From: Burkholderiaceae bacterium
GTDB lineage: Bacteria > Pseudomonadota > Gammaproteobacteria > Burkholderiales > Burkholderiaceae_C
DNA: 64,000 bases
Direction: 5' to 3'
Assembly: GCA_024235915.1 (NCBI GenBank)
Contig: JACKLO010000008.1
Location: forward strand, 496,001 to 560,000
Shown here: piece by piece, positions 27,299-37,564 of the stretch
Numbering within the stretch: position 1 is the stretch's first letter
Layout of the letters: each line of letters starts with the position of its first letter
Made by a program: the position numbers and the translations under genes
The notes under the pieces: model-generated
Database searches by the model: none
What the model was told of the DNA's origin: nothing
Seen by the model: only the letters and a program-made list of their open reading frames with translations

Positions 27299-27859
27299 GT
27301 CGGGTCGGCCTTGTCGGGAAGCCGCGCATCTTCGCGTGCCGGCGCAGGTCTGTGCACATCCGCTGCTGCCCGCGGCGAAGAAATTTCTGCAGTGACAGCC
27401 GAGTGCCTCTGCGGTGTCACTTTTGCGGTCTGCCCGCCAGGACATCCGGGCAGGCCGTGGCCCAGCGACAACGGCGCGGCCACGCGCAGTGCGGTCATGC
27501 GAATGGCGGCACCTACCCGCGCCCCGATGACCGACCAAGGCCCGGACCCTGGCGCCTGTTGCGCGGGCAAGCACGGCAAAGGCGCGGTGGCTGGCACCAC
27601 CCCGGTTGAATCCACGGCGCCGATGGCGCAGACTTGACGGGCTCATACCCACTCCCGACAGGAGTGTTTCCGATGCCGACCGAACCGGCGGCAGCGGCGT
27701 CGCAGTCGTTACCTGCCTCGGATGACCATCTGAGCCACCGTGCTGGCCACGATTCGTCGTGTGCCTGCACATCCTTCCCTTGCGGGGACACCAGTCCCTA
27801 CACCGTGAAGGAGGGGAACGGCGTTCCCGTCTTCCTTTTCGCCAAGAGAGGAGAACGCC
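27299..27859. other. gene-free leader upstream of radC
   Basis: No convincing gene lies here. It contains a TTGACG hexamer at 27635-27640, the second copy of the 23-bp repeat (27696-27718) and a perfect 6-bp hairpin gggaac/gttccc at 27814-27828 just before radC. Its organisation repeats that of the 24160-24830 leader. Confidence 0.5.
27696..27718 (+). repeat. 23-bp direct repeat, copy 2
   Basis: This is identical to 24460-24482 and lies 142 bp before the radC ATG. Sequence on either side of the two copies is not alike, so the shared block is sharply bounded. Confidence 0.7.
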
Positions 27860-28492
27860 ATGAACTTCCACCCTTTCCAGGGTCTTCAAGATCTGCCGGA
27901 CCTGCCCGATGCCGCCCATGCGTCTCGGGAGGCCCTGGTGGCAGAGATGCTGGGCCTCCAGGCCCACCCATTGCCAGGCCCGACGCCGGCGGCGCTGCGC
28001 GTCAGCGACCGGGAGACGCCCCATGAGGACCCGGCCACGCAGCAGCTCCTGACGCGCCGACTCGGTGTCGCCCGCGAGCTGCTGATGCGCGAGCTGCGTG
28101 ACCGGATGGCGCAGGGGCCCGTGATGTCGTCGCCCCAGGTCCTTCGGGACTGGCTGCGACTGCGCTGCGCCGGCCTGCAGCACGAGGTCTTCCTCGCGCT
28201 CTACCTGGATGCCAACCACCGCCTGATCGCCCACGAGGAGGTGTTCCGCGGCACGCTCACCCAGACCTCGGTGTACCCGCGGGAACTGGTCAAGAGTGCC
28301 CTGGCCCGCAACGCCGCCGCGATCGCGGTGGCCCACAACCACCCAAGCGGCCAGGCCGAGCCGAGCCGCGCGGACGAGTTCCTGACGCAGACGCTGAAGT
28401 CGGCGCTGGCGCTGGTGGACATCCGCCTGATCGACCACTTCGTCGTCGCCGGCGACCAGTGCGTCAGCTTCGCGGAGCGCGGACTGCTCTGA
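27860..28492 (+). CDS. radC: RadC-like JAB/MPN domain protein
   Basis: This 210-residue protein belongs to the RadC family common on plasmids and integrative elements. The C-terminal JAB domain (about residues 85-210) has the metal-site motif AVAHNHPSGQAEPSRAD and LDANHRLIAHEEVFRGTL. The N-terminal helix-hairpin-helix of chromosomal RadC is replaced by an unrelated acidic stretch. ATG 27860 follows GAGGAG. The family was once linked to repair, but its biochemical role is unsettled; a role in element maintenance is inferred. Confidence 0.88.
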   Translation: MNFHPFQGLQDLPDLPDAAHASREALVAEMLGLQAHPLPGPTPAALRVSDRETPHEDPATQQLLTRRLGVARELLMRELRDRMAQGPVMSSPQVLRDWLRLRCAGLQHEVFLALYLDANHRLIAHEEVFRGTLTQTSVYPRELVKSALARNAAAIAVAHNHPSGQAEPSRADEFLTQTLKSALALVDIRLIDHFVVAGDQCVSFAERGLL

Positions 28493-28804
28493 CGCCATGT
28501 GCGGCAGTCACGCCCTGCACGACCCAGCCGCGAGAAGGGCGCCGCCGAGGCGGTGCCCCTCCCGCCGATCCCACCCCAACCAAGGATGCCCATGTCGGAG
28601 AGAAGACCCCGACCTGCCCCTGCTGTGCCGGCCACGGCGTGCCCCTGGGCGCGCTCGGTCGCCTGCACTGGTTCCGCTGCCGCGACTGCGGCATGACGTT
28701 CGCCCGCGCCGGAGGATCGAAGCGCACGCCCCGTGCGCCCTCGACCGTGACGCGGGCGACCGAATCCCCCACATCTCCCAGTTCATCCCGAGGAGGAAGC
28801 CACG
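28493..28804. other. stretch after radC with zinc-ribbon remnant
   Basis: There is no complete gene. The middle part encodes a zinc-ribbon-like segment, described separately. The last 20 bases contain the GAGGAGG ribosome-binding site of the gene at 28805. Confidence 0.45.
28592..28800 (+). pseudogene. possible zinc-ribbon protein, frame-broken at its start
   Basis: In one frame the bases from 28606 read TPTCPCCAGHGVPLG ... HWFRCRDCGMTFARAGG, with two CxxC pairs spaced as in a zinc ribbon. That frame has no usable start codon nearby, whereas an ATG at 28592 begins MSE in another frame. A two-base insertion near 28600 (gagagaagacc for gagaagacc) would join them. The frame also runs past the next gene start. 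Either a broken small zinc-binding protein or chance; low certainty. Confidence 0.3.
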
Positions 28805-29113
28805 ATGCATACCCTGCCCGCCACCGGCCTGCGACAGCAGGTCGAGATGCTGGCCAGCCTGTCCCTGAAGCATCTGAGTTCGGCGACGCGCAACAAGCTC
28901 GCCGATGACGATCTGTCCGTGAACGCCTACCCGACCGACTGCGGCGGGTTCGTCTATGTCGGGGCACCGAAGTACCGCGTGCCGTCGGAGCCCGATCTGG
29001 CCATGCTGTTCGAGGTGGCCGAGTCCGCCGGCGTGGCCTGGCTGATGTTCGATCGCGAGGCGGCGGTCATCGACGGGCTGCCCGTGTTCGACAGCGCGGA
29101 GCCCGGACCATGA
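28805..29113 (+). CDS. unknown small backbone protein
   Basis: This 102-residue protein has a helical N terminus (GLRQQVEMLASLSLKHLSSA) and a mixed C-terminal part with AYPTDCGGFVYVGAP and VAWLMFDREAAVIDGLPVF. ATG 28805 follows GAGGAGG. Its stop overlaps the next start (ATGA), so the two are a pair. Related pairs occur on integrative elements; the function is not known to me. Confidence 0.65.
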   Translation: MHTLPATGLRQQVEMLASLSLKHLSSATRNKLADDDLSVNAYPTDCGGFVYVGAPKYRVPSEPDLAMLFEVAESAGVAWLMFDREAAVIDGLPVFDSAEPGP

Positions 29114-29421
29114 GCCAGCACCTCGCGACGGCGACGCTCGACGGACACCCCGTCGAGATCGTGGCCGGCTTCGATCGACGCCTGGGGGACTACTTTCTCC
29201 AGGTCATCGACGAGCGCAACGACATGCTCTACACCAGCCTGCAGGAGCCCCTGCTGGACTGGACCGACATCGCAACCCTGCGCACCAAGGTCGCCGAACT
29301 CGGCCTTCGACTGCCTGCGAAGCTGGTCGATGAGGTCGAGGGCGATGGCCGTCGACGCGCGGGCAACCGCATCGTCCGCCACCTGGCAGACGGGCCGCCA
29401 GTCACGCTGCTGGCGGGCTGA
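29110..29421 (+). CDS. unknown small backbone protein, partner of the 28805 gene
   Basis: This 103-residue cytoplasmic protein (MSQHLATATLDGHPVEIVAG...) has a beta-rich first half (RLGDYFLQVIDERNDMLYTS) and a helical second half (LRTKVAELGLRLPAKLVDEV). It overlaps the previous gene by four bases. A hairpin at 29454-29473 follows. No domain was recognised. Confidence 0.65.
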   Translation: MSQHLATATLDGHPVEIVAGFDRRLGDYFLQVIDERNDMLYTSLQEPLLDWTDIATLRTKVAELGLRLPAKLVDEVEGDGRRRAGNRIVRHLADGPPVTLLAG

Positions 29422-29453
29422 CGCTGCCCGCTGATCGACCCCGGCGCCGCGCG

Positions 29454-29473
29454 CCCATCCCGGCAGGGATGGG
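29454..29473 (+). terminator. hairpin terminator between convergent genes
   Basis: A perfect 8-bp stem, cccatccc/gggatggg, with a four-base loop lies 33 bp after one stop codon and 29 bp before the opposite gene's end. It is followed by ccctttctctttct, a pyrimidine-rich but imperfect T tract. It could serve both directions. Confidence 0.55.
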
Positions 29474-29501
29474 GCCAGCGCCCTTTCTCTTTCTGCAAAG
29501 A

Positions 29502-30323
29502 TCACGACGGCACCGCTCGCTCGCGTTGACGCTGCCGGAGGCGCTTCACGTACGGCGCATCGACCGCCTCGTCCGGACCCAGGCCCAGAGCGCAGCTCAG
29601 CAAGCTGGCAACGCAGCGATCACTGAGTTCAAAGGAATGCGGCAGGAACCCGAAGTTCCGACTGCTCTGCTCGTCGACAGCGATGAAGAACGCCCTGAAC
29701 GTGTCCGCCAGGCTCGCACGCGGCCCTTCGGTACCGGCCGCCGTGAGCGCATCGTGCGGAAGGGGGGCCGCTCGCGCTGCATCATCGGCAATGGCCTGAG
29801 CCACGGCGCTCAAAGGCGGCCAGTACTTGAGATCGAACTGTCCTGTGAGGGCTTCGAGCCTCGCCTTCACCCACTGTTCGTAGCTGTAGTTCCGTGCGGC
29901 AGCAGCGTGAATCGCATCCACCGGGTGGTAGAGCGTTTCACAAGAGAACCCGGAATGGTTCTTCAACTCGGTGCGCTCGTCCAGCAGATCGGCCAGTTGA
30001 GCCGCAACCCTTTCGATCTCCTGGTTGACCTCGACCAGCCTGGCCCTTCCTCTTCGAGCTTCCTGATTCGACTCAGGACTCCAGAACGCCGCCGTGCTCT
30101 GCACCAGATCGAAGAAGACCTTCAGGGCCTGCGGATGCTGGACGAGCTTGCCGTGGATCTCGGCATAGGCGTCCTCCAGCTCGAGGCCGCGTTCAAGCAG
30201 TCGGTCGATCACCCTGACTTCACTGGGCAGGATCGACTTCTCTGTCTTGTCGGCACGGTCGGCCTTCAACAGCTGCTCGAAGGCGTGCCGGGCGTGCTTG
30301 GGTGTGGTCGGATGCGTCGTCAT
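29502..30323 (-). CDS. unknown backbone protein (273 aa)
   Basis: This 273-residue cytoplasmic protein is rich in helices. It has a basic N terminus (KHARHAFEQLLKADRADKTE), a central helical region with a likely coiled coil (VEVNQEIERVAAQLADLLDE) and a C-terminal part with AFFIAVDEQSSRNFGFLPHS and basic RQRQRERAVPS. ATG 30323 with GAGGA upstream is preferred over TTG 30329. It is convergent with the 29110 gene. I do not recognise the family. Confidence 0.6.
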   Translation of the reverse strand: MTTHPTTPKHARHAFEQLLKADRADKTEKSILPSEVRVIDRLLERGLELEDAYAEIHGKLVQHPQALKVFFDLVQSTAAFWSPESNQEARRGRARLVEVNQEIERVAAQLADLLDERTELKNHSGFSCETLYHPVDAIHAAAARNYSYEQWVKARLEALTGQFDLKYWPPLSAVAQAIADDAARAAPLPHDALTAAGTEGPRASLADTFRAFFIAVDEQSSRNFGFLPHSFELSDRCVASLLSCALGLGPDEAVDAPYVKRLRQRQRERAVPS

Positions 30324-30603
30324 CGTCAATCCTCGTTCGATGTCCGAAAGAGTACTCGTGGCGCTGCAATCCTTCGGTATCTGAAGCCGTGAGTCGCGCT
30401 GGCGCTTCAGGTACCCGGCTGTGTTTCACCAGAGCTGCCGACCTTTCAGTGGCGCTCCGCTCCTCACGGCGCGTCGCGCTCGGACATGCGTCTCCGAGTC
30501 CGTCCGGAACCGGATCCCGCTTGGAGCAGCTGGCCGCACATCGGATGGCTGGGATCCATGCGGAGCGTTCCTGAACCGCGCCATTCCGCCCGCGTACTCC
30601 GCT

Positions 30604-30813
30604 CTACTCGACCGACGAGGTTGAGCGCAGCGCCTCCATCGCGTCCAGATCGATCACCGCATCCGCCATCGCCGTCAGCTCCGGCGTCTGCGGCACGAAG
30701 AGCTCGCGCGCGTAACCCCCCAGTTCGAGCACCCGCCGCTTCATAGCCATGAACATGCGCTTGCGATCCGGGTCCAGCGGTCCGTCGAACTCGTCGGAGG
30801 CCGGAGCGCGCAT
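30604..30813 (-). CDS. small acidic unknown protein
   Basis: This 69-residue protein (MRAPASDEFDGPLDPDRKRM...) has a helical middle (MFMAMKRRVLELGGYARELF) and an acidic, Met-containing end (MADAVIDLDAMEALRS). It has no signal. ATG 30813 is chosen because the upstream extension is Arg-rich and unlike the rest. It sits at the junction between mobile backbone and copper genes. The function is unknown. Confidence 0.4.
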   Translation of the reverse strand: MRAPASDEFDGPLDPDRKRMFMAMKRRVLELGGYARELFVPQTPELTAMADAVIDLDAMEALRSTSSVE

Positions 30814-30990
30814 GGGTTGATACTCAACCGCACCTCGTCGCGCCGGCCTTCGCCACCGCCCTGGCCGAAACCTCAAGACAATGGATGACGATCATGGCCA
30901 TCGGGCTGTTGAGCGCCGACCGACGTCATCTCTGAGCAGCGCAACGGCACGCACGGCACGACTTTCAGAAAAGTAGAACGGGAAGCGAAG

Positions 30991-31398
30991 ATGAATACAC
31001 GAGGGCTGCTGCCGCGCGCACGCGGCGTTGCCGCGATGGCGACATTGGTCGTGGGCTCGACCGCGCTCCCCGCGGCTGGGTCGAGCCACATCGTGGACGT
31101 CGTCTGGAGCGAGGCCGGCCGGTTCGAGCACTCGGCCATGGTGCCGGCGGGCCGCTTCATCGAGCTTTGCGGCAAGCTTGCGGCCGGTGACCGGATTCGG
31201 TGGGCCTTCGACGCGGCGGTGCCGATGGACTTCAACATCCACTACCACGTGGGCAAGGAAACCGTCTTTCCGGCGAAGCAAAGCCAGGTCGTCATCGGCG
31301 GCGAGTTGCTGCAGGTAGGCGTGACGGAACACCATTGCTGGATGTGGACCAACAGGTCCTCCAACGCAGCGCTGTTGCGCGTGATGCTGCAGCGGTGA
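30991..31398 (+). CDS. exported small protein of the copper region
   Basis: This 135-residue precursor has an N-terminal basic, hydrophobic signal-like segment (about residues 1-30). The mature part contains FIELCGKLAAGDRIRWAFD, MDFNIHYHVGKETVFPAKQ and VTEHHCWMWTNRSS. The two Cys, the HYH and the EHHCWMW motif suggest metal or disulfide chemistry in the periplasm, and the DUF-like beta fold is compatible with a cupredoxin-like or emp24-type sandwich. Start ATG 30991 has GGGAAGCG upstream. Its role is inferred from the neighbouring copper genes. Confidence 0.6.
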   Translation: MNTRGLLPRARGVAAMATLVVGSTALPAAGSSHIVDVVWSEAGRFEHSAMVPAGRFIELCGKLAAGDRIRWAFDAAVPMDFNIHYHVGKETVFPAKQSQVVIGGELLQVGVTEHHCWMWTNRSSNAALLRVMLQR

Positions 31399-31522
31399 CC
31401 GGGCCGACCGTCGTTCGATCCTGCCTGGCATCGTCGTGGACTCGCGGGCGCCGAGCTTGACATTCCCACGGTGGCAAGGTCGAGACTCCATGCAGCCTTT
31501 CACTCACCCCCCAGGAGCACCC

Positions 31523-31783
31523 ATGATCACCTTCCAAGTCGACGACATGACCTGCGGCCATTGCGCCAGCACCATCACCAAGGCCGTGAAGGCCACCGAC
31601 CCCGACGCCCGGATCCAGATCGATCTGGCCGCTCATCGCGTGCAGGTCGAACCCGTCTCGGCAGATGCCGACGCGCTTGCGACTGCCCTGACCGGCGCCG
31701 GCTACACGCCGGTGCGCGTCGAGACGGCTCAGAGCCGCGCGCCCGCGGCCAGCGGCGGCTGCTGCTGCGGCCCGCGCGGCTGA
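31523..31783 (+). CDS. HMA-domain metallochaperone (CopZ-like) with Cys-rich tail
   Basis: This 86-residue cytoplasmic protein has a heavy-metal-associated domain (residues 1-67) with the metal site DDMTCGHCAS. An extra C-terminal tail ending GGCCCGPRG adds three cysteines and may bind further metal. ATG 31523 follows AGGAG. It probably hands Cu(I) to a P-type ATPase, such as the one at 49764. The added tail is unusual compared with plain CopZ of about 68 residues. Confidence 0.85.
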   Translation: MITFQVDDMTCGHCASTITKAVKATDPDARIQIDLAAHRVQVEPVSADADALATALTGAGYTPVRVETAQSRAPAASGGCCCGPRG

Positions 31784-31855
31784 GTCTCCGCCCCGGGCCG
31801 GCCCTTGCGGAGTCGCACCCGGCGGCAATACCGGCTACGACGCGACGGCGGAGCT

Positions 31856-32338
31856 TCAGCGTGCGCTTGCGTTGATCTGGTCGTGCTTGGCGCGCACGCC
31901 TGCCGGCCAGCGCGACTTGATCCACGACAGCACGGCGACGATGTCCTCGTCGCTCAATTGGTCGCGGTAGACGGGCATGGCAGTGCGGTAGTTGGGATCG
32001 CCGGCGACAGCCGCCACGCCGTCCCGGGTGATGCGGATCAGCACCGCGTCGGGGTGGTGCCAGGTATGGCCGCTGGCGTCGTGCGGGGGGGCCGGCAGCA
32101 GGCCGTCGGGCCCGCGTTCGCGCCAGTTCGGCTGGCCTTGAAGATTCGCACCGTGGCAGGACGCGCATTGCGCCGCGTAGATCGAGGCCCCGCGGGCGGT
32201 CAGTCGTGAGTCGTCGGGCCGAAGCGTCATGCGTTCGCCGCTGCTCGCGGCCGCGTTGTCGTTCTGCGCCCACCAGACCGCGCCGCCCAGGGCCACCAGG
32301 GCGGCAGCTGCCAAGGCGAGCATGGTTGTCGTCTTCAT
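31856..32338 (-). CDS. class I c-type cytochrome
   Basis: This 160-residue precursor has an N-terminal signal-anchor (KTTTMLALAAAALVALGGAV), then one haem c domain with CASCH and a likely distal Met in the YRTAMPVYRDQLSDEDI stretch. Start ATG 32338 has GGAGG upstream. It follows copS on the same strand, 14 bases after its stop, so it shares the copRS transcript. It may pass electrons in periplasmic copper oxidation, which is an inference from position. Confidence 0.83.
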   Translation of the reverse strand: MKTTTMLALAAAALVALGGAVWWAQNDNAAASSGERMTLRPDDSRLTARGASIYAAQCASCHGANLQGQPNWRERGPDGLLPAPPHDASGHTWHHPDAVLIRITRDGVAAVAGDPNYRTAMPVYRDQLSDEDIVAVLSWIKSRWPAGVRAKHDQINASAR

Positions 32339-32352
32339 CTCATGCCTCCAAG

Positions 32353-33811
32353 TCATGCGGGGTGGTCCTGCGCGTCGCCGTGCGCAGCCCGTGCTGCCAA
32401 GATCAACGGCGACGGAACCGTCCCCTCGGCCGGCAACCGCAGCCAGAACCGGTTCACGCCGTCCGCCGACGAGACCCCGACCGTGCCACCGTGCGCCTCC
32501 ACGATGGCCTTGACGATGGCCAGGCCGAGTCCCGCACCTTCACCCTCTCGGTGACGTGCGGGATCGACGCGGTAGAAGCGATCGAACAGATGCGGCAGGT
32601 GGGTCGGGTCGATGGCCGCGCCGGGGTTCTCCACCTCCACACGGACCGCAGCGCCTTCGGCCAGAAGCCGGACGACCACGTTCTGGCCGCGTTCGGTGTG
32701 GCGAAGCGCGTTGCCGACCAGGTTGCTGATCGCGCGCTGCAGCATGCTGCGGTCGCCGGTTGCGCCTGGTACGCGTACCTGCGGGGTGTCCAGCCGAAGG
32801 CCCACACCGGCCTCCTCGCTCAAGGCCTCGAAATAGTCGAACACTGCCTGGACTTCGGCGTCGAGCCTGACTTCTGCCATCTGAAGCCGACGCCGAGGGT
32901 TCTCGGTCTGCGCCAGGAACAGCATGTCGCCGATCATCTTGCGCATGCGGTCCAGTTCGTCCAGCCCGGTGTACAGCACCTCCCGGTAGGCCGCTGGTGA
33001 ACGATCCTTGGACAGCGCGACCTGGGTCTGCGTCATCAGGTTGGTGACCGGTGTGCGCAGTTCGTGCGCGATGTCGGCCGAGAAGTGCGACAGGCGCTCG
33101 AAACTGGCCTGCAGCTGGTCCAGCATGGCGTTGAACGACGTCACCAGGGTGGTCAGTTCCGTCGGGACGGACTGGGATTCCAGCCGCAGGTCCAGGTTGT
33201 CGGACGTCACGCCGCGCATGCTGGCGCCGATGCGCCGGATGGGCGCGTGGCCCCAGCGCACGGCGATGCACACGGCGAGCACCGCCAGCGCGGTGGCGGC
33301 CAGTGCTCCCCACCACAGGCCCTGCCGCAGCTGGGCCAGGTAATGCTCGTGCGCATCGGTCGACACGGCCACGAGCACCCGGTGGTCCGCCACGGTGACC
33401 ACTCCGCCGCGATACGTGTCCGCGCCTAGGGTCCAGACGGTCAGGCGCTGCGGCATCAGCCGCGGGGAAGGGTCCGCACGCTGCGCGGCATCGAGCATGG
33501 CTTGCGGCGCCCGTGCATAGATCGGTCGATCGCGACCGTCGAGGACCGCGAAGTACACGCCGTGGTGGCCGGCCACCGCCTGGGCCAGCCGTTCGCGAAG
33601 CGCCGGTGCGTCGCCATCGGATTCCGCCGCGGCCAGCGCCACGCCGAGCGACTCGGTCACGGCCTGCAGTTCGCCGAAGTCGAGCTCCTGGAAGTGGCCC
33701 TCGATCGATCGGGACACGAGCCAGGCGCTGCCCGCAAAGACCGCCGACATCGTCAGGCTGACCACCATGGTGATGCGCAGGGCCAGCGACCACGGCCGCC
33801 GGCGCGCGGCC

Positions 33812-33822
<11 letters not shown>
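32353..33822 (-). CDS. copS: copper-sensing histidine kinase (CopS/CusS-like)
   Basis: This 489-residue membrane sensor kinase has a first membrane helix at about residues 15-35, a periplasmic loop of about 135 residues, a second helix and then HAMP (RWGHAPIRRIGASMRGV). The phosphoacceptor site is FSADIAHELRTPVTNLM, followed by N-box NLVGNALRH, G-box GAGLGLAIVKAIVEAHGG and a short Ala-rich tail. It overlaps copR by 11 bases. It lies divergent from copA, which it likely controls together with CopR. Confidence 0.9.
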
Positions 33823-34495
<673 letters not shown>

Positions 34496-34546
34496 GGTCG
34501 TTCGTCCTCCTCGTGCAGACCGAGGCTAGTCGGCAGCGGCTTTCCA

Positions 34547-34566
34547 ACACATGACAAACACATGAC
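34547..34566. promoter_or_regulatory. direct repeats in copR-copA gap, probable CopR box
   Basis: Two copies of acacatgac at 34547-34555 and 34558-34566 repeat every 11 bp, about one helical turn, as expected for OmpR-family regulators. The second is followed by gtgatcgtaatg. The location between divergent copR and copA supports the call. Confidence 0.6.
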
Positions 34567-34650
34567 GTGATCGTAATGAAGGCGTCACGGGTTCGTTCGT
34601 TGCGGACTTGCAGACTCCGGTCCGTTGCTGACCACCCGCAGAAGAACCGC

Positions 34651-36521
34651 ATGACCACTCGATCGTCCCTCGCCGCGCTGCCCCGCCGCCGTTTCGTCCA
34701 GGGCCTGGCCGCTGGCGGTGTGCTGGCCGGGCTGTCGCCGCTGCTGACGCCGGCCCGTGCCGCCGCCGACGCCGCCGCGCGCCGTGCCACCCCGTGCTGT
34801 CCGGCACCGAATTCAATCTGGAAATCGCCGAACTGCCGGTGAATTTCACTGGCACTCCGCGCCTGGCCACCGCCATCAACGGCTCGATCCCGGCGCCGAC
34901 CTTGCGCTGGCGCGAGGGCGACGAGGTCACGATCCGCGTCACCAACCGCCTGCGCGAGGCGACTTCGATCCACTGGCACGGGATCATCCTGCCCTACCAG
35001 ATGGACGGCGTGCCCGGCATCAGCTTCGCCGGCATCCCGCCGGGGGCGACCTTCACCTACCGCTTCAAGGTCGAGCAAAGCGGCACCTACTGGTACCACT
35101 CGCACTCCGGCATGCAGGAGCAGACCGGCATGTACGGGGCAATCGTCATCGACCCGCGCGACGGTGGCGCGGCGCGGACGCAGCGCGACCACGTCGTGCT
35201 GTTGTCGGACTGGACCGACGAGCCGTTGGGCGTGCTGCACAAGCTCAAGGCCCAGGGCGACTACTACAACCTCAACGAGCCGACGGCGATGGACTTCTTC
35301 CGCGACGTCTCGGCCCACGGCCTGGGTGCCGCGCTCGACAAGCGCCGCATGTGGAACCAGATGCGCATGAGCCCGACCGACCTGGGCGACCTGTCGGCAC
35401 GCACGCTCACCTACCTGACCAACGGCACCACGCCGGCTGGCAACTGGACCGGCCTTTTCAAGCCCGGCGAGCGCGTGCGGCTGCGCTTCATCAACGGCGC
35501 GGCCAACACCTTCTACGACGTGCGCATCCCGGGCCTGAAGCTCAGCGTCGTGCAGGCCGACGGCGTCGACGTCGAGCCGGTGACGGTGGACGAGTTCCGC
35601 TTCGGTCCCGGCGAGACCTACGACGTGATCGTGCAGCCGAAGGACGAGGCGTACACGATCTTCGCGCAGTCGATGGAGCGCACCGGCTATGCGCGCGGCA
35701 CGCTGGCCGTGCGCGACGGTCTGCAGGCCCCCGTGCCCCAGCCGGATCCGGTGACCTGGCTGACCATGGGCGACATGATGGGATCCATGGACCACGGTGC
35801 CATGGCTGGCATGGGCCACGGCGCGATGTCCGGGATGAACCATGGCGGCATGGCCGGCATGGATCACTCGAAGATGCCAGGCATGTCGGGCATGAACCAC
35901 GGTGGCATGGCCGGGATGGACCACTCGAAGATGTCCGGCATGGACCATGCCGCCATGGGGCACGGCGCCGCACCGGCCAACCCGCTGGCGCGCCCGAGCA
36001 CCACCGCGCGCCACGCGCGCACCGAGTACGGCCCCAGTGTCGACATGCGCGTGGACATGGCGCGTACCAACCTCGACGACCCGGGCATCGGCCTGCGCGA
36101 CAACGGCCGGCGCGTGCTGACGCTGGCGGACCTGCACACCGTCGGCGGGCCGCTGGACCCGCGCGGCGCCGAGCGCGAGATCGAACTGCACCTCACCGGC
36201 AACATGGAGCGCTACACCTGGTCCATCGACGGGCTGGCCTTCGGTTCGTCGACGCCGGTGAGCATGAGCTACGGCGAGCGCGTGCGGATCATCCTGCACA
36301 ACGACACGATGATGACCCACCCGATGCACCTGCACGGCGTGTGGAGCGAGCTGGAGACGCCGGATGGTGCCTTCCAGGCCCGCCGGCACACGATCCCGGT
36401 GCAACCGGCGCAGCGCGTGAGCTTCCTCGTCACCGCCGACGCGATGGGCCGCTGGGCCTGGCACTGCCACCTGATGCTGCACATGCACGAGGGTATGTTC
36501 CGCGAGGTGGTCATCTCGTGA
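34651..36521 (+). CDS. copA: periplasmic multicopper oxidase CopA/PcoA, frameshifted near the mature N terminus
   Basis: This Tat-exported Cu(I) oxidase has about 623 residues if the frame is repaired. The N terminus from ATG 34651 carries the twin-arginine signal RRRFVQGLAAGG and ends near residue 47. Translation then continues one base out of phase from about 34786 (LSGTEFNLEIAELPVNFTG). Copper-ligand motifs IHWHG, WYHSHSG, HPMHLHG and WHCHLMLHMHEGM are complete. A Met-rich stretch with repeated GMDHSKM/GMNHGGM (about 35785-35965) fits copper binding. The break (accccgtgctg where an extra g is expected) looks like one lost base. The gene heads copA-copB-cupredoxin. Confidence 0.88.
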
Positions 36522-36574
36522 ACCAGGCCATGTACCGCCCCCTCACCGGCTCCCAACGAACACCAGGACGAACC

Positions 36575-37513
36575 TTGACCCTTCCCACGACACTGAAGAT
36601 CGCCGCGCTGACCGCGGCGCTGACCGCCGGACCCGTGCTGGCGCAATCGGCGGGTCACGCCGGTCACGGCAGCAGCGCGCCGCCCGCCGCATCGGCGAGC
36701 GCGGACAACGCCGCCAAGCCCAAGGCGCCTGCGCCGATGGCGGCCATGGACCATGGGGACATGCAGATGCAGGGCGGCTCGGCGCCGCCCGATGCGCGCG
36801 ACCCGCATGCCTACGCCGGCGGCCACACCCTCACCACCGGGCCCTACCTGATCTCGAAGGAACGGCTGCTGCGCCTGGGCGACGAGCAGAGCACGGGCTT
36901 CTTCCTGGCCGACAAGTTCGAGGCGCAGCGCAGCGATGGCCAGACGACCGGCGCCTACGACCTGATGGCCCGCTACGGGCGCGACTACAACCGCCTGGTC
37001 ATCAAGGCCGAGGGCGAGATCGCCGGCGGGAAGCTCGAGGAGTCCCGCACCGAAGCGCTCTGGAGCCGCGCGATCGCCGGCTACTGGGACGGCCAGCTCG
37101 GCCTGCGCCACGACACCGGCCCCGGCCCGGCACGCAACTGGCTGGCGTTCGGCATCGAGGGCCTGGCGCCCTACTGGTTCGAGGTCGACGCCACCGCCTA
37201 CGTCGGTGACGGTGGCCGGACCGCGCTGCGTCTGAGCGCCGAGTACGAGCTCCTGCTGACCCAGAAGCTGATCCTGCAGCCGAGCGTGGAACTGGCCGCC
37301 TACGGCAAGAGCGACCCGGCCAACGAGATCGGCAAGGGCCTGTCCAGCGTCAGCGCCGGCCTGCGCCTGCGCTACGAGTTCACGCGCCAGTTCGCGCCCT
37401 ACGTGGGCGTCGAATGGGCCGGCCGCTTCGGCGAGACCGCCGACATCGCACGGGCCGACGGCCGCCCCACGCGCGACACCCGCGTCGTGGCCGGCGTTCG
37501 CTTCTGGTTCTGA
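36575..37513 (+). CDS. copB: outer-membrane copper resistance protein CopB
   Basis: This 312-residue outer-membrane protein has a signal peptide (TLKIAALTAALTAGPVLAQ), then a His/Met-rich linker (GHAGHGSS, MAAMDHGDMQMQGG) and a beta-barrel (LRLGDEQSTGFFLADKFEAQ ... TRVVAGVRFWF) ending in Phe. I chose TTG 36575, which has AGGA upstream and gives a compact signal. ATG 36530 and GTG 36518, the latter overlapping the copA stop, are alternatives. CopB partners CopA in periplasmic copper sequestration in known cop operons. Confidence 0.87.
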   Translation: MTLPTTLKIAALTAALTAGPVLAQSAGHAGHGSSAPPAASASADNAAKPKAPAPMAAMDHGDMQMQGGSAPPDARDPHAYAGGHTLTTGPYLISKERLLRLGDEQSTGFFLADKFEAQRSDGQTTGAYDLMARYGRDYNRLVIKAEGEIAGGKLEESRTEALWSRAIAGYWDGQLGLRHDTGPGPARNWLAFGIEGLAPYWFEVDATAYVGDGGRTALRLSAEYELLLTQKLILQPSVELAAYGKSDPANEIGKGLSSVSAGLRLRYEFTRQFAPYVGVEWAGRFGETADIARADGRPTRDTRVVAGVRFWF

Positions 37514-37564
37514 CACGTTTCGACCCCCCTCACCCCACCCAACCCCATCGACCAGGACACGAAC

